Positions 36,359 to 46,081 of a stretch of DNA of 64,000 nucleotides are shown one piece after another. A program made the position numbers and the translations under genes. Under the pieces are notes generated by a model that was not told the DNA's origin, made no database searches, and saw only the letters and a program-made list of their open reading frames with translations. Source of the DNA: Pseudomonas alcaligenes (GTDB lineage: Bacteria > Pseudomonadota > Gammaproteobacteria > Pseudomonadales > Pseudomonadaceae); the NCBI RefSeq assembly GCF_041729615.1, contig NZ_CP154874.1, forward strand, positions 3,043,001 through 3,107,000. The letters run 5' to 3'. Position 1 is the first letter of the stretch; the number at the start of each line of letters is the position of its first letter.

Positions 36359-37522
36359 ATGTCGATCAAGGTCGAAGACTATTTCGCACCCGAAACTTTC
36401 AAGCGCATGAAGGCGTTTGCCGACCAGCAGGAAACCCCCTTCGTCGTCATCGACAAGCAGACCATCGCCGACTCCTACGATCAGCTGGTCAGCTGCTTCC
36501 CCTTCGCCAAGATCTACTACGCGGTGAAGGCCAACCCGGCCAGCGAGATCACCGAGCTGCTGCGCGACAAGGGCTCCAACTTCGACATCGCCTCCATCTA
36601 CGAGCTGGACAAGGTGATGAAGGCCGGCGTCGGCCCTGAGCGCATCAGCTACGGCAACACCATCAAGAAGGCCCGCGACATCCGCTACTTCTATGACAAG
36701 GGCGTGCGCCTGTTTGCCACCGACTCCGAGGCCGACCTGCGCAACATCGCCAAGGCCGCGCCGGGCGCCAAGATCTATGTGCGCATCCTCACCGAAGGTT
36801 CGACCAGCGCCGACTGGCCGTTGTCGCGCAAGTTTGGTTGCAACCCGGACATGGCCCTGGACCTGCTGATCCTGGCCAAGCAGCTTGGCCTGGTGCCCTA
36901 TGGCGTGTCCTTCCACGTTGGCAGCCAGCAGCGCGATATCGACGTGTGGGACGCCGCCATCGCCAAGGTCAAGGTCATCTTCGAGCGCCTCAAGGAAGAA
37001 GACGGCATCACCCTGCAGATGATCAACATGGGTGGCGGCTTCCCGGCCAACTACATCCAGCGCACCAACAGCCTGGAGACCTACGCCGAGGAGATCATCC
37101 GTTTCCTCAAGGAAGACTTCGGCGACGATCTGCCGGAGATCATCCTCGAACCGGGCCGTTCGCTGATCGCCAACGCCGGCATCCTGGTCAGCGAAGTGGT
37201 GCTGGTGGCGCGCAAGTCGCGCACCGCCGTGGAGCGCTGGGTCTACACCGACGTGGGCAAGTTCAGCGGCCTGATCGAAACCATGGATGAGTCCATCAAG
37301 TTCCCGATCTGGACCGAGAAGAAGGGCGAGGCCGAGGAAGTGGTGATCGCCGGTCCGACCTGCGACAGCGCCGACATCATGTACGAGAACTACAAGTACG
37401 GCCTGCCGCTCAACCTGGCCGCCGAGGATCGTCTGTACTGGCTGTCCACCGGTGCCTACACCACCAGCTACAGCGCCGTGGAGTTCAACGGCTTCCCTCC
37501 GTTGAAGGCTTTCTACATCTAA
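36359..37522 (+). CDS. speC: Ornithine decarboxylase (alanine-racemase fold)
   Basis: Makes putrescine from ornithine; PLP enzyme of the fold-III (eukaryote-like) group, unrelated to E. coli SpeC despite the shared symbol. 387 residues. PLP lysine is Lys57 in YYAVKANP; the glycine loop is [12 protein letters not shown], the phosphate-contact stretch [11 protein letters not shown], and the catalytic cysteine is Cys335 in GPTCDSAD, with the Tyr-containing [10 protein letters not shown] near the end. Some relatives also use lysine. The ATG at 36359 follows TTTGGAG. A terminator follows immediately. Confidence 0.95.
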   Translation: MSIKVEDYFAPETFKRMKAFADQQETPFVVIDKQTIADSYDQLVSCFPFAKIYYAVKANPASEITELLRDKGSNFDIASIYELDKVMKAGVGPERISYGNTIKKARDIRYFYDKGVRLFATDSEADLRNIAKAAPGAKIYVRILTEGSTSADWPLSRKFGCNPDMALDLLILAKQLGLVPYGVSFHVGSQQRDIDVWDAAIAKVKVIFERLKEEDGITLQMINMGGGFPANYIQRTNSLETYAEEIIRFLKEDFGDDLPEIILEPGRSLIANAGILVSEVVLVARKSRTAVERWVYTDVGKFSGLIETMDESIKFPIWTEKKGEAEEVVIAGPTCDSADIMYENYKYGLPLNLAAEDRLYWLSTGAYTTSYSAVEFNGFPPLKAFYI

Positions 37523-37540
37523 GTGGCAGCGCACTGAACG

Positions 37541-37564
37541 AACCCCGCCCCGGCGGGGTTTTGT
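37541..37564 (+). terminator. Intrinsic terminator of speC
   Basis: Arms AACCCCGCC (37541-37549) and GGCGGGGTT (37552-37560) with a two-base loop, followed by TTGTTT. It begins 18 bp after the speC stop. Confidence 0.9.
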
Positions 37565-37581
37565 TTATGTGGGAGCGGTGG

Positions 37582-37610
37582 TTGCACTCGTCGCCTTTAT
37601 TGGCCATAAC
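37582..37610 (+). promoter_or_regulatory. Candidate promoter of pxpABC
   Basis: TTGCAC (37582-37587) and CATAAC (37605-37610) with a 17-bp spacer. The -10 ends only 6 bases before the pxpA ATG at 37617, so transcription would begin at or next to the start codon and the message would be leaderless. Confidence 0.45.
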
Positions 37611-37616
37611 CGACAG

Positions 37617-38360
37617 ATGAACAGAATCCTCCTCAACTGCGACATGGGCGAAAGCTTCGGCGCCTGGCGCATGGGCGACGACGAACACGCCATGCCGCTG
37701 GTCGACCAGGCCAACCTGGCTTGCGGCTTCCACGCCGGCGACCCACTGATCATGCAGCGCAGCGTGACGCTGGCGGTGCAGCACGGGGTGAGCATCGGCG
37801 CGCATCCGTCCTACCCCGACCTGCAGGGCTTCGGCCGCCGCCATCTGTCCTGTTCCCCGGAAGAGGTCACGGCCCTGGTGCTCTACCAGCTCGGCGCGCT
37901 GGATGCCTTCTGCCGCGCCGCCGGTACCCAGCTGGCCTACGTCAAGCCGCATGGCGCCCTGTACAACGATCTGGTGCGCGACGACGCGCTGTTCGAGGCG
38001 GTGCTGGCCGCCTGCGCCGCCTACCGACCCGGCCTGCCGCTGATGGTTCTGGCGCTGGCCGACAACGGCCGCGAACGTCGACTGGCCGAGGCCGCGGGCG
38101 TACCGCTGCTGTTCGAGGCCTTCGCCGACCGCGCCTACCTGGCCGACGGCCAGTTGGCGCCGCGGCGCCTGGCCGGTGCCGTCCACCACGAGCCGCAGCG
38201 CATCCTCGACCAGGCGCTGGCCATCGCCGCCGGCGAACCCTTCGCCGATATCGACGGCAAGCCCCTGCGGCTGCGCGCCGACAGCCTCTGCGTGCACGGC
38301 GACAACGCCGAGTCGCTGGCCGTGCTGCGCCGCCTGCGGGCCCAGCTGGACGCCCTGTGA
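37617..38360 (+). CDS. pxpA: 5-oxoprolinase subunit A (LamB/YcsF family)
   Basis: ATP-dependent 5-oxoprolinase component that with PxpB and PxpC opens 5-oxoproline to glutamate. 247 residues: [19 protein letters not shown] (family N-terminal signature), [42 protein letters not shown] and [12 protein letters not shown]. The ATG at 37617 has no clear ribosome-binding site and follows a possible promoter closely. Its TGA overlaps the GTG of pxpB (GTGA). First gene of pxpABC. Confidence 0.95.
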   Translation: MNRILLNCDMGESFGAWRMGDDEHAMPLVDQANLACGFHAGDPLIMQRSVTLAVQHGVSIGAHPSYPDLQGFGRRHLSCSPEEVTALVLYQLGALDAFCRAAGTQLAYVKPHGALYNDLVRDDALFEAVLAACAAYRPGLPLMVLALADNGRERRLAEAAGVPLLFEAFADRAYLADGQLAPRRLAGAVHHEPQRILDQALAIAAGEPFADIDGKPLRLRADSLCVHGDNAESLAVLRRLRAQLDAL

Positions 38361-39031
38361 TCCGGTTTGAACCGGCCGGCGCCGAGGCGCTGCTGCTGGT
38401 GCTGGCCGAGGTGCCGGATGCCGAGCTGTCGCTGCGCATTGCCGCCCTGGCCGCGCGCATCCGCGTCGAGTTCGGCGAACTGCTGACCGACCTGGTGCCG
38501 GGCTGGACCACCTTGCTGCTGCACTACGACCTGCTGCGCACCGACCACCTGCAACTGGCCGAGCGCCTGGCTCCCCTGCTGGAGGCCTGGCTGGTCGAGC
38601 CGGCGCCAGCCTCTGCCGCGCGCCTGCACGAGATCCCGGTGTGGTACGCCGGCGCGGACCTGGCCAGCGTGGCGCAGGCCTGCCGGCTGTCCATCGCCGA
38701 GGTCATCGAACTGCACAGCGCCGGCGAGTACCGGGTCGGTGCCATCGGTTTCGCTCCTGGCTTCGCCTACCTGGGCGAGCTGAGCGAACGTCTGGCCTTG
38801 CCGCGCCTGGCGACGCCCCGCACAGGTGTGCCGGCCGGCAGCCTGGGCATCGCCGAGCGCCAGACCGCTATTTATCCCCAGGCCTCGCCCGGTGGCTGGC
38901 ACCTGCTCGGTCTCTGTCCCTGGAAACTGTTCGATGTGCGGCGCACGCCGCCCTGCCCGCTGGCCCTGGGCGACCGCGTGCGCTTCGTTCCGATCGACGA
39001 AGCGCGCTATCACCGCGAGCTCGGCACATGA
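38357..39031 (+). CDS. pxpB: 5-oxoprolinase subunit B (KipI/allophanate hydrolase subunit 1 family)
   Basis: 224 residues, AHS1/KipI family: [16 protein letters not shown] at the start, [12 protein letters not shown], then the C-terminal cyclophilin-like part with [49 protein letters not shown] and [16 protein letters not shown]. The GTG start at 38357 overlaps pxpA by 4 bp and its own stop overlaps pxpC by 4 bp, keeping the three subunits in balanced synthesis. Confidence 0.95.
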   Translation: MIRFEPAGAEALLLVLAEVPDAELSLRIAALAARIRVEFGELLTDLVPGWTTLLLHYDLLRTDHLQLAERLAPLLEAWLVEPAPASAARLHEIPVWYAGADLASVAQACRLSIAEVIELHSAGEYRVGAIGFAPGFAYLGELSERLALPRLATPRTGVPAGSLGIAERQTAIYPQASPGGWHLLGLCPWKLFDVRRTPPCPLALGDRVRFVPIDEARYHRELGT

Positions 39032-39948
39032 GCGGGCTGCGTGTGCTCAGGCCGGGGCCGCTGAGCCTGCTGCAGGATGCGGGGCGCGTCGGGTGGCAGC
39101 ACCTGGGGGTGTCGCCCAGCGGTGTGCAGGACGGCCATGCCGCGGCCTGGGCCAATCGTCTGCTGGGCAATGCCTGGGGCACGCCGCTGCTGGAGATCGC
39201 CCTGGGCGGCGTGGAGCTGTGCGCCGAGGCCGAGGTGTGGCTGGCGCTGGCCGGTGCCGAGGCCCGGGGCGAAGTCGATGGCCGGGTTGTGCCGAACTGG
39301 TCGCGCTTCGCCCTGAGGGTGGGGCAGTGCCTGAAGATCGGCTTCGCCGCTAGCGGCCAGTACCTCTACCTGGCGGCGGCCGGAGGCTTCGCCGCCGAGC
39401 CGGTGCTGGGCAGTATCAGCACGCAGGTGCGCGAGGGGCTGGGCGGGCTCGATGGCGCGGGCGCCGCGCTGGTCGAGGGTGATCTGCTGGTTTGCGCCGG
39501 CGGGACCTTTGCCCGTGCCGCCAGCGTGCCCTGGCCCTATCGCCCGGACTACCGGGCCGCGCCCCTGCTGCGGGTGATCACCGGCGGTGATGCGGTGGCG
39601 TTCAGCGAGCCCGCGCTGGCCACCTTTTTCGAGCAGGTCTGGCAGCTCGCCCCGCAGTCCGACCGCATGGGGGCGCGCCTGCTCGGCGAGCCACTGCGGC
39701 CGCCCGCTCGGCAATGGTCTCTGGGCGTGAGTCGCGGCGCGATCCAGGTGCCGCCGGATGGCCAGCCGATCATCCTGCAGGCCGACCGCCAGACCATGGG
39801 CGGCTACCCCATCCTCGGCTGGCTGCACCCGCTGGACCAGTGGCGCCTGGCGCAATGCCCGGCGCAGCAGCCACTGCGCTTCACCCAGGTCAGCGTGAGC
39901 GACGCGCAGGCCGAGCTGCGCCAGTTCTACCGTTTCTTCAGAGGCTGA
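39028..39948 (+). CDS. pxpC: 5-oxoprolinase subunit C (KipA/allophanate hydrolase subunit 2 family)
   Basis: 306 residues, AHS2/KipA family: LSLLQDAGRVGWQHLGVSPSGVQDGHA near residue 12, NRLLGNAWGTPLLEIALGG, YLYLAAAGGFAAEPVLGS, and the C-terminal SDRMGARLLGEPL and QTMGGYPILGWLHPLDQWRLAQ. Biotin-carboxylase-like domains are absent, as expected for this family rather than urea carboxylase fusions. Starts at ATG 39028 within the pxpB stop. Confidence 0.95.
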   Translation: MSGLRVLRPGPLSLLQDAGRVGWQHLGVSPSGVQDGHAAAWANRLLGNAWGTPLLEIALGGVELCAEAEVWLALAGAEARGEVDGRVVPNWSRFALRVGQCLKIGFAASGQYLYLAAAGGFAAEPVLGSISTQVREGLGGLDGAGAALVEGDLLVCAGGTFARAASVPWPYRPDYRAAPLLRVITGGDAVAFSEPALATFFEQVWQLAPQSDRMGARLLGEPLRPPARQWSLGVSRGAIQVPPDGQPIILQADRQTMGGYPILGWLHPLDQWRLAQCPAQQPLRFTQVSVSDAQAELRQFYRFFRG

Positions 39949-39962
39949 GCCCCAGAAAAGGC

Positions 39963-39986
39963 GAAGGCGCCACGGTGGGCGCCTTC
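39963..39986 (-). terminator. Terminator-like hairpin between pxpC and the repeat-protein gene
   Basis: Arms GAAGGCGCC (39963-39971) and GGCGCCTTC (39978-39986). On the minus strand the hairpin is followed by GCCTTTTC, so it best serves the repeat-protein gene; on the plus strand it lies 14 bp after pxpC but lacks a T tract. Confidence 0.65.
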
Positions 39987-40044
39987 TGGCTTGCGAGCTG
40001 TGCACACGTCATTGCTTGCTGGCTCCCGACTCCATGCTGGTTGC

Positions 40045-40545
40045 TCAGGCGATGCTGCTGCCAGTGCGGTCGAAACCATCGGCGGCGATCTTGTCACCGA
40101 CGCGTTCGGAACCGTCTTCGGCCACGGCGCTACCGGTGCTGTCGAAGCCGTCTTCGGCGATGTAGCTGCCGGTACGATCGAAGCCATCGGCGGCGATCTT
40201 GTCACCGACGCGTTCGGAACCGTCTTCGGCCACGGCGCTACCGGTGCTGTCGAAGCCGTCTTCGGCGATGTAGCTGCCGGTACGATCGAAGCCATCGGCG
40301 GCGATCTTGTCACCGACGCGTTCGGAACCATCTTCGGCCACGGCGCTACCGGTGCGGCTGAAGCCGTCTTCGGCGATGTAGCTGCCGGTGCGGTCGAAAC
40401 CATCGGCGGCGATCTTGTCGCCGACGCGCTCGGAACCGTCTGCAGCTACGGCGCTGCCGGTGCGGTCGAAGCCATCGGCGGCGAAGGTGATGCCGCTGGC
40501 GGCAAAGGTGGAGAGGAGAAGGGCGGTGAGGATCTGCTTTTTCAT
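40045..40545 (-). CDS. Exported 12-residue tandem-repeat protein
   Basis: 166 residues. Signal peptide MKKQILTALLLSTFAASGITFA, cleaved before ADGFDRTG. All of the mature protein is made of 12-residue units of the form (A/E)DGx(D/E)RxGxx(I/V)A, arranged as a higher-order 36-residue cycle: ADGFDRTGSYIA, EDGFDSTGSAVA, EDGSERVGDKIA. It is acidic, Gly/Asp-rich and has no cysteine. The DG repeats recall calcium-binding repeat proteins, but I know no function; similar short-repeat secreted proteins occur in pseudomonads. Copy number could vary between strains. Terminator-like hairpin downstream. Confidence 0.85.
   Translation of the reverse strand: MKKQILTALLLSTFAASGITFAADGFDRTGSAVAADGSERVGDKIAADGFDRTGSYIAEDGFSRTGSAVAEDGSERVGDKIAADGFDRTGSYIAEDGFDSTGSAVAEDGSERVGDKIAADGFDRTGSYIAEDGFDSTGSAVAEDGSERVGDKIAADGFDRTGSSIA
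40060..40490. repeat. 108-bp tandem repeat array
   Basis: The block starting CGGCGGCGATCTTGTC recurs at 40080, 40188, 40296 and 40404, exactly 108 bp apart, about four copies. The copies at 40188 and 40296 are almost identical over their whole length, including third codon positions, which points to recent duplication; the outermost copies are more diverged. The array encodes the 36-residue cycles of the overlapping protein. Confidence 0.92.
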
Positions 40546-40905
40546 TTTGGGTGGCTCCGTATTTGGGGCTGAATGTTGACTACGGGGCCCATGTTACCCA
40601 GGTAAATTCGATTAAAAAGTCGAGAGTGAAAATGATGGATATCGACAAGCTTGATAATTGGTTATCTTATTGTTTTTAAAAGTATTTATATAAAAATTTG
40701 GCTTTCATAGGTGATTTTCATGGGTATTCAGTGTTGATTTAAATGATCGAATTAATAGATGTAATTGCCTTGTCTCTACTCGCCTGTCTACGCCGTTTGC
40801 TATGGAACCTCCGTTGCCGGCCGATAACGCTAAGCTCTTGTCGAGGACTTGAAACTGGGTGTGAAACAGCCCGAACAATAAGAACGGCCGTGATGTGGGG
40901 GTTCG
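40546..40905. other. AT-rich intergenic region
   Basis: 360 bases without a supported gene. Positions about 40590-40760 are strikingly AT-rich compared with all surrounding DNA (for example TATTTATATAAAAATTTGG at about 40682), with many TTGATAA/TAAAA elements. It must contain the divergent promoters for the repeat protein and the Liv-type binding protein. A 15-residue frame at 40631 is too short to call. Base composition suggests a nucleoid-protein (MvaT/H-NS-like) silenced region or acquired DNA. Confidence 0.55.
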
Positions 40906-42048
40906 ATGATGTTGCGACGGCTGATGGCCTGGCTGGCCATCTGTAGTGCACTGCTTGGCAATGGCCAGGTTTTGGCCGAGCCGGGCGTCGATGCCGGTGA
41001 GCTGCGCCTGGGCATGGTCAATGCGCAGAGCGGACCGGCTGCCGGGCTGGGGCAGGGCGTCCGCGACGGTGTCCAGGCCTATCTGATTCGCACCAATGCC
41101 GCAGGCGGCGTGCATGGGCGTCGCCTGAGTCTGCTGGTCCGCGACGATGGCTACGAGCCCAGGCGCACGGCCGATCTGACCCGGGAGCTGATCGGCTCCG
41201 GCAGCGTGTTCGCCCTGCTCGGTTACGTCGGCACGCCGACCTCGCGTGCGGCCATGCCGGCGGTGCTGGAGGCGGGGGTGCCCTACCTGTTCCCCTTTAC
41301 CGGCGCCGAAGTGCTGCGTCACCCGGTGCACCCCTGGGTATTCAACGTACGCGCCTCCTATTTCGCCGAAACCGAGGTGCTGGCCAACTACATGACCGAG
41401 GTGCTGGGCCTGCGCCGCATTGCCTTGCTGATGCAGGACGACTCCTTCGGCGAAACGGCCAAGAGTGGGCTGGCGGGGGCTCTGCACTTGCGCGGCCTGA
41501 AGCTCGAGGCCGAGGCGCGTTTCCTGCGCAATTCGCTGGAGATCGGCGATGCCATGGAGCATCTGCGCGGGGTACAGCCCCAAGCGATCTTCTTCGTCGG
41601 TACCTACAAGCAGCTGGCTGCGGCCATTCGCGAGGCGCGGGCCAGGAACATGGCGGCGCGCTTCTTCACAGTGTCCTTTGTCGGTACCGACAACCTCATC
41701 GCCGAAGCGGGCCCGCTGGCCGAGGACGTGCTGATCTCCCAGGTGGTGCCCTCGCCCGAGGATGTTTCCCTGCCGCTGGTGCGTGACTACCGGGCAGCCA
41801 TGGCCGGCAGCCCCATGGGCTACACCTCGCTCGAGGGCTATATCAATGCAGCCGTGCTGGTCGAGGCGTTGCGCCGCGCCGGGCCACAGCCGACCCGGGC
41901 GCGCCTGGTCAAGGAACTGTCCACCCTGGACATCGATCTGGGCGGTTTCCGTGTCACCTTCGGCCCTGACGATCACCAGGGCTCCGATGCCGTGTTCCTG
42001 ACCCGCATCGAGCAGGGCAAGGCGGTACCGGTGCGTATCCGGCCCTGA
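40906..42048 (+). CDS. Branched-chain amino acid type (LivJ-like) binding protein
   Basis: 380 residues, family-5 periplasmic binding fold. Signal peptide MMLRRLMAWLAICSALLGNGQVLA; the first lobe begins LRLGMVNAQSGPAAGLGQGVRDG, and GYVGTPTSRAAMPAVLEAGVPYLFPFTGA, IALLMQDDSFGE and VSFVGTDNLIAEAGPLAEDVLISQVVP follow. Likely binds an amino acid, amide or aromatic ligand. No permease or ATPase genes adjoin; the dpp operon converges on it 6 bp away, so it may work with a remote transporter or a sensor protein. Start at ATG 40906 or 40909. Confidence 0.88.
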   Translation: MMLRRLMAWLAICSALLGNGQVLAEPGVDAGELRLGMVNAQSGPAAGLGQGVRDGVQAYLIRTNAAGGVHGRRLSLLVRDDGYEPRRTADLTRELIGSGSVFALLGYVGTPTSRAAMPAVLEAGVPYLFPFTGAEVLRHPVHPWVFNVRASYFAETEVLANYMTEVLGLRRIALLMQDDSFGETAKSGLAGALHLRGLKLEAEARFLRNSLEIGDAMEHLRGVQPQAIFFVGTYKQLAAAIREARARNMAARFFTVSFVGTDNLIAEAGPLAEDVLISQVVPSPEDVSLPLVRDYRAAMAGSPMGYTSLEGYINAAVLVEALRRAGPQPTRARLVKELSTLDIDLGGFRVTFGPDDHQGSDAVFLTRIEQGKAVPVRIRP

Positions 42049-42054
42049 GCAGCC

Positions 42055-43026
42055 TCAGTTCGCGATCTCCTCGGCGTGGTGGCAGGCCACCTGGCGCGCG
42101 TCGATCAGGCGTAGCTCCGGCACTTCCGTGCGACAGCGCTCGCTGGCGTGCGGGCAGCGCTTGTGGAAAGCGCAGCCGGGCGGCGGGTCGAGCGGGTTGG
42201 GCAGCTCGCCGGCGATCTTGATCTTCGGCTTGGCGGGGTCCGGGTGGATCGCCGGGGTGGCCGAGAGCAGGGCGCGGGTATAGGGGTGCAGCGGCCGCGC
42301 GTAGATCAGTTCCGCCGGGCCCATCTCGGCCGGGCGGCCGAGGTACATCACCAGCACGTCGTCGGCCACGTGCTGCACCACCGCCAGGTTGTGCGAGATG
42401 AACACGTAGCCGGTCTGGTACTGCTCCTGCAGGTCCATGAAGAGGTTGAGCACCTGGGCCTGGATCGACACGTCCAGCGCCGAGGTCGGCTCGTCCGCCA
42501 CCAGTACCTTGGGCTGCAGCATCATGGCGCGGGCCAGGGCGATACGCTGGCGCTGGCCGCCGGAGAACATGTGCGGGTAGCGCTGGTAATGCTCGGGGCG
42601 CAGGCCGACCTGCTGCATCATGCTCTGCACCCGCTCGCGGCGCTCGGCGCGCGACAGACTGGTGTTGATCAGCAGCGGCTCGGCCAGCTGGTCGCCGATC
42701 TTCTGCCGCGGGTTGAGCGAGGCGTAGGGGTTCTGGAACACCATCTGCACGTCGCGGCGCAGTTGCTTGCGCTCGGCTTTGCCGGCGCCGGCCACCTCCT
42801 GCCCGGCGATCTGCAGGCTGCCGGAGGACGGCTCCTCGATCAGGGTCAGGGCGCGGGCCAGGGTCGACTTGCCGCAGCCGGACTCGCCGACCACCGCCAG
42901 GGTCTTGCCGGCTTCCAGCGAGAACGACACGCCATTCAGCGCGCGCACCAGGGCATTGGGCTTGAACAGGCCGCGGGAGATTTCGTAGTGCCGGGTCAGC
43001 TCGCGGGCTTCGAGGACGACGCTCAT
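42055..43026 (-). CDS. dppF: Dipeptide ABC transporter ATP-binding protein DppF
   Basis: 323 residues. Walker A GESGCGKS, Q-loop VFQNPYASLNPR, signature FSGGQRQRIALARAM, Walker B VLVADEPTSALDVS, H-loop ISHN; C-terminal oligopeptide/dipeptide extension with cysteines CAFHKRCPHASERC, which in this family binds an iron-sulfur cluster or zinc. Cytoplasmic ATPase paired with DppD. The start ATG at 43026 shares its A with the end of the dppD stop (TGATG). Last gene of the operon. Confidence 0.95.
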   Translation of the reverse strand: MSVVLEARELTRHYEISRGLFKPNALVRALNGVSFSLEAGKTLAVVGESGCGKSTLARALTLIEEPSSGSLQIAGQEVAGAGKAERKQLRRDVQMVFQNPYASLNPRQKIGDQLAEPLLINTSLSRAERRERVQSMMQQVGLRPEHYQRYPHMFSGGQRQRIALARAMMLQPKVLVADEPTSALDVSIQAQVLNLFMDLQEQYQTGYVFISHNLAVVQHVADDVLVMYLGRPAEMGPAELIYARPLHPYTRALLSATPAIHPDPAKPKIKIAGELPNPLDPPPGCAFHKRCPHASERCRTEVPELRLIDARQVACHHAEEIAN

Positions 43027-44000
43027 CAGGCCACCTCCGTGGTCAGGTTGAGGGGGTAGAAGCAGCGCACCGCGCCGCGCACGTGCGGCTCCAGCGCCGG
43101 GCGCTGCTCGCGGCAGTGCGGCTGGGCGTAGGGGCAGCGCGGCGACAGCAGGCAGCCGATGGGGCGGTCGTAGCGTCCCGGTACGATGCCGGGCAGGGTG
43201 GCCAGGCGCTCGGCACCCAGGCTGTGCTCAGGAATGGCCTTGAGCAGCGCCTCGGTGTAGGGATGGGTCGGCGCATCGAACAGGGTCGGCACACTGCCGA
43301 TCTCCACCGCTTGCCCGGCATACATCACGCATACGCGCTGGGCCGTCTCGGCGACCACGGCCAGGTCGTGGGTGATCAGCACCAGGCCCATGCCCTCGCT
43401 GCGCTGCAGGTCCAGCAGCAGGTCCATGATCTGCGCCTGGATGGTCACGTCCAGTGCCGTGGTTGGTTCGTCGGCGATCAGCAGCTTGGGCTCGGCGGCG
43501 ATGGCCATGGCGATCGCCACGCGCTGGCTCATGCCGCCGGACAGCTGGTGCGGGTAGGCGTCGAGACGGCTGGCGGCACCGGGGATCTCCACCCGCTCCA
43601 GCAGCTGCAGGGCGCGCACACGGGCGGCGCGGCCCTTGAGCCCGAGGTGCTGGCGCAGCACTTCCTCGATCTGGAAACCGACCGTGTAGCTGGGGTTGAG
43701 CGCGGTCATCGGGTCCTGGAACACCATGGCCAGGTCCTTGCCCACCACGCGGCGGCGCTGCCGGCCCTTGAGGGTGAGCATGTCGTGGCCGTCGAAGCGC
43801 AGGCTGTCGGCACGCACGATGCCGGGGGCGTCGATCAGGCCCATCAGGGCCATCATGGTCACCGACTTGCCGGAGCCGGATTCGCCGACGATGGCCAGTA
43901 CCTCGCCCTTGTCCACCGACAGGTCGAGGCCGTCGACCACGGGTATGGCATCGGCTGCGCCGAAGCGCACGGAGAGGTTGCGGATGTCGAGCAGACTCAT
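43026..44000 (-). CDS. dppD: Dipeptide ABC transporter ATP-binding protein DppD
   Basis: 324 residues. Walker [10 protein letters not shown]-loop [12 protein letters not shown], signature [15 protein letters not shown], Walker [16 protein letters not shown]-loop ITHD, and the C-terminal peptide-transporter domain with [14 protein letters not shown]. Forms the second ATPase half with DppF. A REP element separates it from dppC (102-bp gap), which could lower or uncouple its expression relative to the permease genes. Confidence 0.95.
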   Translation of the reverse strand: MSLLDIRNLSVRFGAADAIPVVDGLDLSVDKGEVLAIVGESGSGKSVTMMALMGLIDAPGIVRADSLRFDGHDMLTLKGRQRRRVVGKDLAMVFQDPMTALNPSYTVGFQIEEVLRQHLGLKGRAARVRALQLLERVEIPGAASRLDAYPHQLSGGMSQRVAIAMAIAAEPKLLIADEPTTALDVTIQAQIMDLLLDLQRSEGMGLVLITHDLAVVAETAQRVCVMYAGQAVEIGSVPTLFDAPTHPYTEALLKAIPEHSLGAERLATLPGIVPGRYDRPIGCLLSPRCPYAQPHCREQRPALEPHVRGAVRCFYPLNLTTEVA

Positions 44001-44018
44001 AGGGCTGTCTCCGATTCG

Positions 44019-44079
44019 TAGCCCGGATGCAATCCGGGGCGGGCCGGCTCGGAGGTGTTCCCGGATGGCATCCGGGCTA
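44019..44079. repeat. REP-type inverted repeat inside the dpp operon
   Basis: Left arm (44019-44038) is identical to that of the element after amn; the right arm (44060-44079) differs from perfect complementarity at one base. It lies between dppC and dppD, both transcribed on the minus strand, so the hairpin would form within the operon message. Confidence 0.9.
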
Positions 44080-44102
44080 CATGCATGGTCATGGCGGGCT
44101 CC

Positions 44103-45014
44103 TTACTGCGCATTCTTCAGTTTCGGGTCGAGCGCATCGCGCAGCCCGTCGCCCATCAGGTTGATCGCCAGCACGCTGAGCAGGATGGTCAGCCCCGGCA
44201 GCGACACCACCCACCAGGCGCGCTCGATGTAGTCGCGCGCCGAGGCCAGCATGGTGCCCCACTCGGGCGTCGGCGGTTGCACGCCGAGGCCGAGGAAGCC
44301 CAGGGCGGCGGCGTCGAGGATGGCCGAGGAGAAGCTCAGGGTGGCCTGCACGATCAGCGGCGCCATGCAGTTGGGCAGCACGGTGATGAACATCAGCCGC
44401 GGCAGGCCGGCGCCGGCCAGCCTGGCGGCGGTGACGTAGTCGCGGCCCAGCTCGCCCATCACCGCGGCGCGGGTCAGGCGCACGTAGCTGGGCAGCGAGA
44501 CGATGGCGATGGCGATCACCGTGTTGATCAGCCCCGGGCCGAGGATGGCGACGATGGCCACGGCCAGCAGCAGCGAGGGCAGGGCCAGCATGATGTCCAT
44601 CAGGCGCATGATCGAGGGGCCGAGCAGGCGCGGGAAGAAGCCGGCGACCAGGCCCAGGAGGATGCCGGGGATCAGCGACAGCAGCACCGAGGCCAGGCCG
44701 ATCAGCAGCGACAGGCGCGCGCCATGGATCAGCCGCGAGAGCAGGTCGCGGCCCAGCTCGTCGGTGCCGAGCAGGAAGCGCGCCTGGCCGCCTTCCAGCC
44801 AGGCCGGCGGGGTGAGCAGGGCGTTGCGGAACTGCTCGCTGGGGTCGAACGGCGCCACCCAGGGCGCGAACAGTGCGCAGAACAGGATGACCAGCATGAA
44901 CAGCAGGCCGCCGACGGCACCCTTGTTGTGGGCAAAGGCCTGCCAGAATTCCTTCAGCGGCGAGGGGTAGAGCAGCGCCTGGTCGGCGGCGGGCACAGCG
45001 TGGGATTGAGTCAT
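44103..45014 (-). CDS. dppC: Dipeptide ABC transporter permease DppC
   Basis: 303 residues, six membrane helices with the typical N-terminal cytoplasmic arm (PLKEFWQAFAHNKGAVGGLLF). The binding-protein-dependent permease motif appears as the EAA-like loop DYVTAARLAGAGLPRLMFITVLPN. FLLGTDELGRDLLSRLIHGARLSL is the OppC/DppC signature. Pairs with DppB in the inner membrane; 12 bp downstream of dppB. Confidence 0.95.
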   Translation of the reverse strand: MTQSHAVPAADQALLYPSPLKEFWQAFAHNKGAVGGLLFMLVILFCALFAPWVAPFDPSEQFRNALLTPPAWLEGGQARFLLGTDELGRDLLSRLIHGARLSLLIGLASVLLSLIPGILLGLVAGFFPRLLGPSIMRLMDIMLALPSLLLAVAIVAILGPGLINTVIAIAIVSLPSYVRLTRAAVMGELGRDYVTAARLAGAGLPRLMFITVLPNCMAPLIVQATLSFSSAILDAAALGFLGLGVQPPTPEWGTMLASARDYIERAWWVVSLPGLTILLSVLAINLMGDGLRDALDPKLKNAQ

Positions 45015-45026
45015 GCGCGGGCCTCC

Positions 45027-46037
<1,011 letters not shown>

Positions 46038-46081
46038 TGCGTGGTGGTACTCCGCAGCTTCGGGTGGAGCCCTGGTGGGGC

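Noticed and set aside
40631..40678. Tiny frame of 15 codons in the AT-rich gap, possible leader peptide
   Set aside because: No ribosome-binding site of note, no codon-run signature of attenuation, and no terminator after it.
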